Of a DNA stretch of 64,000 nucleotides, positions 54,991-64,000 are shown piece by piece. A program made the position numbers and the translations under genes. This DNA comes from Ochotona curzoniae (taxonomy: Eukaryota > Chordata > Mammalia > Lagomorpha > Ochotonidae), in assembly GCF_017591425.1 (NCBI RefSeq), contig NW_024465369.1, forward strand, positions 24,551,501 to 24,615,500, in the 5' to 3' direction. The first letter of the stretch is position 1; each line of letters opens with the position of its first letter. The notes under the pieces were generated by a model that was not told the DNA's origin, searched no databases, and saw only the letters and a list, made by a program, of their open reading frames with translations.

Positions 54991-57745
54991 TGGAAGTAGA
55001 AATGCATACTGCATTGTATCCTCACATCTGGATATGTTAGTCTTAATTTCACAGTTACTGTACATCCCCCTTAAATGAAAAGTCATAATACAAAATCAAC
55101 AATAGGAAAAAAAATAGAAATTTATAATGCCATGAAGTTAAATAACATGTTACTAGATATGACAGTCTCCATTACACAGCTACTATACATCCCCTTAAAT
55201 GAAAAGCCACAAAACAAAATCAACATCAGGAAGAATAAAGAAATTAACACCATGAAGTTAAATAACATGCTACTGAATGATTAATGTGTCACTGAAAAAT
55301 TAAGAAGAAAATCAAGAACCTTCTTGAAGAAAATGATGCTTCTGTATGATCTATGAGTCACTGAATAATCACAAGAAAGTGTTTTTGAGGAGATGAAACT
55401 AACAAAAACAAAAACATCAAAATCCATGAGATATAGCTTCCGCTGATCTTTTTTGGTGAAATGTGTCTCTTCTAGACACCAAATACATGTGTTTTGTTTT
55501 TTATTCCAGTCTACCAATCTATGACGTTTAATTGAGCTTAAGCCAATTACTTTCAGGTTTAATATGTATGGGTGGTACTTTGGTCCTGTCATTTTAGGAA
55601 TGGGTTGTTCATTGATTTAGTCATCTGCTGTCATTTTGCTGGGATGTTCTTCACATTTGCCTTTGGTTTTGTTTGGTGCTATTCCTCTTCTCTGTCAAGA
55701 GAACATCTTGAAGTTTCATTTGTAGGGCAGGTTTGAAAGAGGCAAATTCTTTTAACTTTCCTTTACTGTGGAAGAATTTTATTTCATTTTCAAAGACAAA
55801 AGAAAGCTTTGCTGGATGTTATCCTAGGCTGACAATTTTTTTTCTTTTAGAAGCTGGAATATGTCACTCTATTCTCTTCTTGCCCATAGAGTTTCCTGTG
55901 AGAGGTCTCCTGTGAGTTTAATTGGCCATTCCTTCATATGTCAGTTAATTCTTTTCATGTGCACATTTAAGGATCTTTTCCTTATGTTCAGTAAAAGAGA
56001 GCTTGATGGTCATGTGTCTTGGTGAAGATCACTTTTGGTCTAGCCTGTGGGAGTTCTGTGCCCCTCCTGGATGTTGTTTTTTTCCCAATTCTTTCTCCAG
56101 ATTAGGGAAGTTTTCATTTATTGTTTTACTAAATACACCTTTAAGCCCAGCTTCTCTTTCTGCACCTTCTGGGATTCCCATTACTCTTTTATTGGGCCTT
56201 TTAATGGTATCTTTTAATTCTTGGACACTTTTGTTTAGCTTGATGCAGCTCTGCCTCCAGATTTTTGATTGTTTCCCCTTGCTGACAGGAAATATCTTCC
56301 AATTCTGAAATTCTTTCTTCTGCTTCATTGATTATATTGAGACTCTCCACTGTATTTTTAATTTGCTCCACTGTGTTCTTACTTTCTGACTTATCAGCTT
56401 TCATTTGATTCTTTGCTGCTATTTTCTGTGTGACATATTCCTTAAATTCCTTGAACTCCTGTATGTGCTTCTCATTGTTGTTTAGAAGCTTTATAATGAT
56501 TTTTCTGAATCCTGTGTCCCCCATTTTTTTTAATGTCTTCCTCAGTTAACTCTGAGGGTGGTAGAGGCTTTTGCTCCTTTACCGGAGTCTTAAATAACAT
56601 TCATAGTGCCTCTCTGTCTCTTGCTTTTTCCGTTGTAGTTGCAATTCTGGTTGGCAGATTTTTCTTCTTAGTGCAGGTTTTTAAGATGTTTTACCCACAG
56701 ATCTACAAGTCGATTTTATGTTCAATCAGTGTCCTGGGTTAGCAAAACATCAGCTTTCCTATACAACTAGGTTGTCGGTGGTGCTGATCTTGCCGACACC
56801 CATTGATTGTTAAGTCTGAGGGCCACTTGGAGCTATTTCGGGTGGAGCCTGTAGAGTGCCAAGACAGAACTGTTTTCCCCAAGGGACCTGTGCAATGCAC
56901 AAAACTGGAAGTGATTTTGCTCCCAGTTTAGTACTTGTTCAGCTCAGCTGCTGTCCCCAAACAGTGTCTCTTCCTCTGAAAATGGCACCTGCGCCTTACT
57001 GATTTAGTACATGCACAGTTTACCGCTGCTCCTTCTGTCCTCTCAGCCCTTACCCCGTTGATGCAAGATGGCATCTGCCGGGGCACTGATGGAGATCCGA
57101 GGCGGCTGGCTCTCAGATCCAGGGAGTACACAGACCCTTCAGGATGTGAAGCTGGTGCTGCTTTCCTTATGGGAATCAGCTCAGTGCAATTAGCTAGAAT
57201 CAAGCCCTCTCTGCCATCCCTTCAAATCTGCACACCTTGCCCCGCTACGAAAGCACCCAATGTGGTTCTACTTGGAGTCTGTGCTGTGAGATCTACTCTG
57301 CTCTTGAACCACCCCTTGGAGTCCACTGCTCTTTCTCTGCTCATTGTCGGGTCAAACAAATCAGCAGGATTGATAGTTCTTAGCCTGTATTTGCCTCCTG
57401 AGTTCCTGGTAGATTCCCACTCCCACCTGGCTGCTGTGGGAGCTGTGGTTGCTACTGGGTCTCTGGCTGCTGCTGGAGCCTGGATCACTGGAGTCTAGAT
57501 AGCTGTTCGCAGGCTAGTGTTGGGTTTTTTGTTCACCGCAACACCAATCTACCATCACTGCTTCCCTGTGTCCAGGGTCACTCACTTCAGGTACCTGTGT
57601 CCAGGGTCACTCCAGGTACCCCCTTGCCAACTACTTGACCTCTATCTTTTCCTGGAATCTTCTCCTTGTGCTTCACCTCCTTGTGCTTCTCCATCATCCT
57701 AAACCTGTTTGTTCCCTAAACCACCATCTTGCCTCCTCTAAGTGT
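54990..57745 (-). mobile_element. Half-L1 (HAL1-like) non-autonomous LINE, near full length
   Basis: In minus-strand sense: a 5' end with AGGAGGCAAGATGGTGG (near 57730), the usual L1 start with a YY1-type site; a 1.2-kb 5' UTR with a short tandem duplication at 57565-57620; a broken ORF1 from 56524 (coiled coil ISELEDISCQQGETIKNLEAE, then NRP-like TIKRPNKRVMGIPEGAERE near 56200); ORF1 C-terminal remains (TLWARRE) near 55900; about 60 codons of ORF2 start from 55592 (MTGPKYHPYILNLKV, IKRHRLVDW); then directly a 3' region with a 125-base tandem duplication. Reverse transcriptase is absent. No poly-T is seen at the 54990 end, so the 3' tail is lost. Stops and frameshifts make it inactive. Confidence 0.8.
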
Positions 57746-58192
57746 TCTTTTATATGTCTTGTATTTTATGGTTACAATTATATTTATGGGATTTCTCCTT
57801 ATTTCCATTTCTACAGGGTTACAGTGATATTGAGAATGTACTGATTGTAGCTATTCCTTTTATACAGAAAGAGATACACAATGCTTTATGATTCGAGTGT
57901 TTTTTTTCCTGTTAGTATCTCATGTTTCATGCATATGTAATTATATACCCAGCAAAAATTGCTTTGTTTTTCTTTATTGGTTATTGAGTCATTTTTTTTT
58001 TCATTGCAGTCACAGAATGAAATTATTGTGCAGGCTTTGTGAAAAATTTTATGGCTTCCAGATGTTATTAAGTTGTTTTTTATAGCAGTATTCTCTTCTA
58101 TTTCAAGAGTTCTTATGAATAAGTACTAACTAAGATAAAAATTACAATTTTTTTTCAATCTGTTATTATCGAAATTAGTAGCTACAAAGTAT
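57746..58192. other. Spacer
   Basis: AT-rich unique DNA; nothing recognised. Confidence 0.45.
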
Positions 58193-58330
58193 AACAGTGG
58201 TTTCTAACGGGGCTGATTTTGCCACTATGTCTGGAGACATTTCAGAGTTTATGACTGGGGAAGAGTGATGCTATGGGTTTAATGGATAAAAAGCAGGGGT
58301 GCTGCTAAGCATTCCACAGTGCATACACTT
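58193..58330 (+). mobile_element. MER5-like hAT DNA transposon relic
   Basis: GGTTTCTAACGGGGCTGATTTT, ATGTCTGGAGACATTTCAGA and GGGGTGCTGCTAAGCATTCC match the MER5A-type repeat in order. Confidence 0.65.
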
Positions 58331-58450
58331 AACATTATATGATCTTTTATGCCAAGTTTTAAAACACTAAACTAAGTGAATGACAAGATAAAATATTGCT
58401 TACTTGTGCCCATCTTCTCCTGATTTCCTCATATATTAAGATTACAATTT

Positions 58451-58755
58451 TGGGGGGCTGACACAGTGGTGTAGAAGACTAAGCTTCTTCCTGGGCAGCA
58501 ACACCCCATCTGGGTGCCAGTTTATGTTTCAGTTGCTCAACATCTCAATCCAGCTCTCTGCTTGTGGCCAGGGAAGACAATGGAGGATGGCTCAAATCCT
58601 TGGGCCTCTGCGCCCATGTGGGAGATCCAGAGGAAGCTCTTGGATCCTTGCTTTGGATTAGTTCAGCTCCAGCCCATTTTAGTTATTTGGGAGTAAACCA
58701 GCAGATGATCTCTGTCTCTCCTCTGCATTTAGGTAGAAATAAAAGAAATAAAGAA
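58451..58755 (+). mobile_element. CSINE, plus strand
   Basis: GGGGGGCTGACACAGTGGTG to an AAATAAAAGAAATAAAG tail; complete, diverged. Confidence 0.82.
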
Positions 58756-58927
58756 GATGATAATTTCTCATGCATGTGTTGTTTTGAGGGTGTACTCTCT
58801 TGCATTTTCTCAGATGGATTATTTTAATGATATATTCTCTGTATTTGTATGTATCTGCAAGAATCTTTATTATGCTTGGCAAGTGAAGTGAATGATATGA
58901 TTCCTTCCTCCCTCCCATTGTAAATAG

Positions 58928-59400
58928 CTTGTTTTTGAAAGATATCTTGGCTAGGTATAGGATTTTTGAATTGCATTACTTCTCAGTATTCTGTCAATGT
59001 TGTATTCAATTTTTCTATGTTACTGATGCCAATCTGAGTTTTTCTTTTTGCTTAAAAATAGCTTGTTCTTTAACATTGAAATTTGTTGCATATTTCTTTT
59101 TTGTCACTGAAACTTGAGTTTTTTTTTTTTTATTAGGAAGTGCTTAGATATGCTTGTTTGCTTCCTTCCTCCTTGTCTTCCTTCCTTTCATGAAGTCTTA
59201 ATTACAGGCTTGAATGTCTTCTTATTCTAGGGAAAGTTCCTTCTTCTGTTTCTTGGATTATTACTTCACTTGCTTGCTTTTAAAATTTGTATTATTGACA
59301 TTTTAACTCTCTTGGATCTTTTTTCTGCATTCCTAAACTTTTCCCTCATGATTTCTGTCTTTCTGTAGTTTTCCTCCTGTGCCAATGTGTAAGGCCTGTT
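58928..59400 (-). mobile_element. Possible old L1/HAL1 ORF1 fragment
   Basis: The AT-rich DNA contains TTTTTGAAAGATATCTTGGC and a later lysine-rich minus-strand frame that recall reversed L1 ORF1. Divergence makes this weak. Confidence 0.3.
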
Positions 59401-59404
59401 TACA

Positions 59405-59705
59405 TTTGCTTTTTTAAAAATAGAGATATTAATTATACACAGTGAAATATGCAAATTTCAGCTATACACATTTGAAAGTTGAAATGTGTATGGTTATGTA
59501 ATGCATACACTGTAACAGTATAGAGAACTTCTTTATCATCTCAAATCCCCCATGTTCCTTTCTAGGCATTTTCAAGACCCTCTGTAGAGAACCACTCTTA
59601 TAATCTCCTTCACTTTGAATTAGTTTTTCCAGTACTGCAATTTCATATAAGTGGAATCACACTGTATTAACTCTTCTATTTAAGTTATTTTACTAAGCAT
59701 GATTT
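59405..59705 (-). mobile_element. Ancient LINE-1 (L1M) fragment
   Basis: ATGCATACACTGTAACAGTA, TAGAGAACTTCTTTATCATC and CATATAAGTGGAATCACAC follow the reversed L1M 3' consensus in order. Confidence 0.6.
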
Positions 59706-59764
59706 AAAATTAAAAAAAAATTTTTTTGAGATGCAGAATAAAGGGGTGATTTGGCTTTTCTTTC

Positions 59765-59952
59765 TAAAAAAATACTTATTTTTATTGGAAAGTCATATAT
59801 ACAGAGAGGAGGAAAGACAAAATGGAAGAACTTCCATCTTATGATTCACTCGCTGCATGGAAAGCAAGGCAGCTAGGATTAGAACCGGCATCCATATGGG
59901 ATCCCAGGCTTACAAGTTGAGGACTTTAGCCACTGGGCTATTGCACTGGACC
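59765..59952 (-). mobile_element. CSINE with internal deletion, minus strand
   Basis: Both ends are present (TACTTATTTTTATTGGAAAG and GCACTGGACCC), but about 120 central bases are missing after GATTCACTCGC. Confidence 0.82.
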
Positions 59953-60030
59953 CTTATCTTTTCTTGATATCTACAGAAAGAAACAGGATTTTCCCAGTAT
60001 ATGGATATTGACAGCAAATTTCCACTCTAT

Positions 60031-60348
60031 ATTTAAAATATTTATTTATTTATTTGAATTTCTGAGAGAGAGAAAGAAAGAGAGATTTATCTTCTGTCTG
60101 CTGATTCATTCCCCAAATGACTACAATGGCCAGAGCAGGGTCAGTCTGAAGCTAGGAACTGGAGCCGGGAGCTTCATCCAGGTCTCGCATGTGGGTACAG
60201 GAGCTCCAGCACCTGGTCCATCCTCTGCTGTCCCAGGTGCATTAGTAGGGAGCTGCATCGGAAGTTGTGCAGCTGGAGCTCGAACTGGTGCCAGTATACC
60301 ATGCCAGTACCATAGGCAGTGGCTACCTACTATGCCACAAAGTAGACT
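60031..60348 (-). mobile_element. Old CSINE, minus strand
   Basis: TTTATTTATTTATTTGAATT, then GTCTGCTGATTCATTCCCCA and an end near CTATGCCACAAAGTAGAC. Confidence 0.8.
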
Positions 60349-60391
60349 CTCCTCTATTATTTTTTTTTGGGGGGGGTAGCATGGAGGGGAG

Positions 60392-60690
60392 AACGTATTT
60401 ATTTATTTGTTTGAAAGGTGGAGCAACACACAGAGGGAGAAAAAAATAGAGTTTTCCCACCCCGTGCTTCAGTTTTCAAATTTCGACAGCAGTGAGGGTG
60501 AATCCAGGAGTACTGAACTCCATCTGGGTCTCTCACATGAATCACAAGGGCACAAATATTTAGCCCACAATCTGTTGCCTTCCTAGGCTATTGACAGGAA
60601 GCTGGATTGGAAGCAAAGCTGCCAGGAATTGAACTGGAACTTCAATAGGGCTGTTAGTGGTTTAGCTTGCTGTGCCACATGACTGCCTCT
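60392..60690 (-). mobile_element. Old CSINE, minus strand
   Basis: ACGTATTTATTTATTTGTTT, GACAGGAAGCTGGATTGGAA, and an end near GTGCCACATGACTGCCT. Confidence 0.78.
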
Positions 60691-61139
60691 CGGTCTGGTT
60701 TCTAATGTCTAAACAGAGCTTCTGGATTCCTTTAGTATTTAGGAGTGTGAAGTGGGTAAGCTTTGAGACCAAGAGTTTTGAGAATTGATGCAGTATGTGT
60801 ATAGAATTAAGTTTTCCTTTGTGATACATTCTGAAAATTATATTCTTGTGATTGTTGAATTAGGCCATTTACAGACTATATGACATGTATTTTTAATTGT
60901 GTCCTTTTATGTTTACCTTATGTTTTCTACTTTAATAATTTTGCAAAATGCCTTTACTCTGTTTTCTTCCCCACCTCCTTTTTGGGAATAATTTTTGGTA
61001 TTATAAAAGTTTCACATTTTTATTCCTATATTTGGTTTTATAACTATATCAATATGTAGTTCTCACTTTGTATAGTTATCAATTGCTTCTCTACTTTGAG
61101 AAATGCTAACAGTGTACATTTCCTTTTAAAAATATTTTA
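60691..61139. other. AT-rich spacer
   Basis: Nothing recognised. Confidence 0.45.
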
Positions 61140-62100
61140 CTTTTTAAAATTATTATTATTATTTTATGATACAGTTCCATAGATCCTGGGATTTCCCTTA
61201 CTTCCTCCCCAATTCCCTCTTCCCTCACCGAGTTCCCCTATATTATTACTATAGTATTAGTTCTTCATACACAGTCATATGTTCATCATTGCTGGCATGG
61301 ACAATGGCAGAGAGTACCGGATCCTGTTGTCAAGATATAGTAAACAATTTCATTGGGAGTCCTTCTTTGTCTGGAAGTAGAGATGCATATTGCATTGGTA
61401 CCCTCACATCTGGATATGATAGTATCCATTATATAGTTACTATACATTCCCTTAAATGAAAAGCCACAATAAAAATTAACAACAGGAAGAAAAACAGAAA
61501 TATAAAATGTCATGAAGTTAAATAACATGCTGCTAGATATGATAGTCTCCATTAAATAGGTACTATATATCCCCTTAAATGAAAAGCCACAAAACAAAAT
61601 CAACATCAGGAAGAACAAAGAACTTAACAACACCATGAAATAACATGCTACTGAAGGACTAATATGTCACTGAAGAAATGAAAATCAAGAACTTTCTTGA
61701 AGAAAATGATGCTACTGTATGATCTATGAATCACTGAAGAATTTAATAAGAAAGTGTTTTGAAGAGATAAAACTAAAGAAAATCAAAATCCATAAAATAT
61801 AGTTTCTGCCGGTCTTTGTTGGTGATATATGTCTCCTGTTGGCAACAAATAGATGGGTGTTGTTTTTTAAAATCCAGTCTACTAATCTATGACATTTAAT
61901 TGATGAGTTTAAGCCATTTACATTCAGGGTTAATATGAATGGGTGGTAATTTGGTCCTGTCATTTTAGCAATGGGTTGTTCATTGATTTAGTCATCTGTT
62001 GTTATTTTATTGGGATGTTCTTCACATTTGCTTTTGGTTTTTTATGGGCACTATTCCTCTTCTCTGTCAAGAGAACATCTTTAAGTATCATTTTTTAGGT
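61140..62100 (-). mobile_element. Half-L1 (HAL1-like) element, second copy, 5'-truncated
   Basis: Starts (on +) with TTTTTAAAATTATTATTATT, the remains of a poly(A) tail, then a 3' UTR (GATACAGTTCCATAGATCCT), a 123-base tandem duplication (repeat starts at 61413 and 61536), the ORF2 start (MTGPNYHPFILTLNV at 61963 downward) and ORF1 C-terminal remains to about 62100. The join between ORF2 start and 3' region is at the same place as in the copy at 54990-57745. Confidence 0.8.
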
Positions 62101-62500
62101 TTAAAATTCAACATTTTGTCACTTTAACTCCATATGTAGACATTATATGTGTATATGCTATATTTTTTTCTTAATAACAGGGATACTGACAGTACAAAAT
62201 TTTATCATCCAGGATTTGTGACAATGATAACGAAACCAGGCAAAAAGGCATACTGTATATACAAGAATCAATATTTATAATCATGTATTAAAAGATATAT
62301 CAGCACAATTTTTAGGCTTTAATATCAACTTACTCAAATAAAAACATGTAATATTTGTCTTTCTGTGTTTGGGTTATTTCACGTAACATAATGATCTGCA
62401 CTTCCCTCCATTTTATTTGCAAATATTGGGATTTCATTCTTTGTTAATGAGTTTTTAAATGACATAATTCCATTATGTGGTATTTCTTATTTTTTCTTTA
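62101..62500 (-). mobile_element. Ancient LINE-1 fragment
   Basis: TTTGTCTTTCTGTGTTTGGG, TTATTTCACGTAACATAATG and the following bases match the reversed L1M 3' part. Confidence 0.55.
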
Positions 62501-62777
62501 TATTCCTTCACCTCCTGATTTAGTTAATTATATATTTTTCTTAAATATTTCTATTATGCTATTAAGTTGTGTTGTGATATTTTAATATCCTTTGGATCCC
62601 ACTTATTATAGGTGAGGCAATTGGTAAATGTATTAATTCTCCTCTTCATATCACTAAAACTACCCATATTTGTAGTAGTATTTATCTTTAATATCTTTTA
62701 TTTTGATTCAAATAGATGTTCATTTGTTGTCCTCTGTGCCTTGAAACCAAATTCCTTCTTTGTTAGTGGGATGCTGA
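62501..62777. other. AT-rich spacer
   Basis: Nothing recognised. Confidence 0.4.
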
Positions 62778-62846
62778 TCTATCATTTTATTTGAAAGGCA
62801 GAGAGTCAGGAAAAGAGAGGGAGGGGGGAGGTAAGGAGGGAGGCAT

Positions 62847-62883
<37 letters not shown>

Positions 62884-63570
62884 GAGACACACACACACAC
62901 ACACACTCACACACAGAAAACAGAGGAAGAAGGAAAATGGAAGGAAAGGGAAAGAAAAAGAAGGGAAGGAAAGACATACCTGCAACAGCCAGGTCTGGAT
63001 AAATTTATTTTTTTATTTTATTACCTTTTAAGATTTATTTTTATTGGAAAGGCAGATTTACAGAGAGAAGGAAAGACAGAAAGATCTTCCATCTGCTGGT
63101 CCACTTCCCATTTGGCCACAATGGTTGGAGATGAACTGATCCAATCTGAAGCCAGGAGCCTCTTCCTGATCTCCCATGCAGATTCAGGGTTCCAAGGCTT
63201 TTGAGCCATCCTCCACTGCTTTATCAGGGCATAAATAGGGAGCTGGAAGGTGGTTGAGGGGGGGAGTGGATCAGCTGGGGTATAAACCAGTGCACATTTG
63301 GGATCCTGGCGCTTGGAGGTGGAGGACTAGCTAGCTGATTAGCCATCATGCCAGGTCCTGGATAAGTTTAAAACCAGGACCTAAGAATGCAATCTTTGTC
63401 TTCTATATGGCTGGCAGGAACCCAGCTACTTGAGCCACATTCTGCTGCCTCCCAGTGTGCACGTATGCAGGAGATCAGAATTGGAGGGATAGCTGGGACT
63501 GAAGCATATGTGTTCAAGTATGAAATGTAGGTGTCCCAAGTGGCATCTTGACTATCACACTGAACACCCT
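62778..63570 (-). mobile_element. Old CSINE split by a younger CSINE and microsatellites
   Basis: The first part (62778-63006) holds TTTTATTTGAAAGGCAGAGA expanded by (GA)n at about 62849-62881 and (CA)n at 62887-62906. After the inner SINE it resumes at 63371 with CCAGGACCTAAGAATGC and ends near CACACTGAACACCC. Confidence 0.72.
63007..63356 (-). mobile_element. CSINE nested in an older CSINE, minus strand
   Basis: AAGATTTATTTTTATTGGAA to CATGCCAGGT; flanked by TCTGGATAAATTTA (62993-63006) and CCTGGATAAGTTTA (63357-63370). Confidence 0.87.
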
Positions 63571-63695
63571 CCTCATGATCTATGATCCTCCATTCTTTTC
63601 TTTTCAGCTTCTCCCTTTCCACAGGCATTTTTCTCTTATACACATATTGTCAAATCATTATTATCTTAGAAAAAAACTTTAAAATTCTCTTGGCA
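63571..63695. other. Spacer
   Basis: Short AT-rich DNA between SINEs. Confidence 0.4.
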
Positions 63696-64000
63696 GGCCC
63701 AGCATGATAGCCTAACGGCTGAAGTCCTAGCCTTGCATGGACCAGGATGGGCACTGGTTCTAATCCCTTCAGCTGTGCTTCCCATCCAGCTCCCTGGTTG
63801 TTACCTGGGAAAGCAGACAAGGATGACCCAAAGCCTTGGGATCCTGCACCATTGTGGGAGACCCGAAGAGGCGCCTAGCTACTGGCTTCTGATTGGCCCA
63901 ACTCTGGCCGTGTGACTACTTGGGGAGTGAATCAGTGGATAGAAAATCTCTGTCTCCCTTCCTCTGTATATCTAACTTTCCAATAAAAATAAAAATCTTT
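63696..64000 (+). mobile_element. CSINE, plus strand, at window edge
   Basis: GGCCCAGCATGATAGCCTAA to the CAATAAAAATAAAAATCTTT tail at the last base; the copy is essentially complete, but its 3' flank is outside the window. Confidence 0.9.

Noticed and set aside
56003..57498. Plus-strand frames across the half-L1
   Set aside because: They are antisense to the LINE ORF1 and 5' UTR, which are recognised on the minus strand.

Overview
The window is nuclear DNA of a placental mammal, almost certainly a lagomorph and most likely a pika (Ochotona). Split genes with mammalian splice sites, LINE-1, MIR, MER5-like and MLT1-like relics show a mammal. About 29 copies of the tRNA-derived lagomorph C-repeat SINE (CSINE) point to rabbits or pikas; the youngest copies look like the pika form. 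The species is an inference from repeat type, not from a database match.

Two protein genes are recognised, both on the + strand, in the order of human chromosome 2q24.2. The last two coding exons of PSMD14 (proteasome lid deubiquitinase RPN11/POH1) lie at 11387-11449 and 13112-13210, with a poly(A) signal at 13506. The complete coding region of TBR1 (T-box brain transcription factor 1) follows in six exons from 18065 to 25901; it encodes 682 residues and its 3' UTR ends near 27600. The two genes work separately: PSMD14 is a housekeeping proteasome subunit and TBR1 a neuronal fate regulator. SLC4A10, the next gene in human, is not reached.

Layout: 1-11386 is taken as PSMD14 intron, with a CT-rich retroelement-like block at 1-2950, an old LINE-1 piece and five SINEs. 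From 7433 to 33952 there is no SINE at all. This desert holds the PSMD14 3' end, a GC-rich patch near 16.0-16.4 kb, the TBR1 promoter region (paired TAATTA sites, a CCAAT palindrome), TBR1 itself, and a second CpG-rich island at 28.7-29.95 kb with YY1-like sites. From 33953 to 64000 the DNA is AT-rich and intergenic, with 24 SINEs (19 on the minus strand) and two LINE-1-derived elements (54990-57745 and 61140-62100) that share one internal deletion of ORF2, so they look like a non-autonomous half-L1 (HAL1-like) family.

Most worth checking: the half-L1 family, the GC-AG intron of TBR1 with a 51-base GT run just before exon 3, the SINE desert, the downstream CpG island, and an unexplained 98-codon open frame at 15188-15481. 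No CRISPR array, operon, tRNA or rRNA gene was seen.
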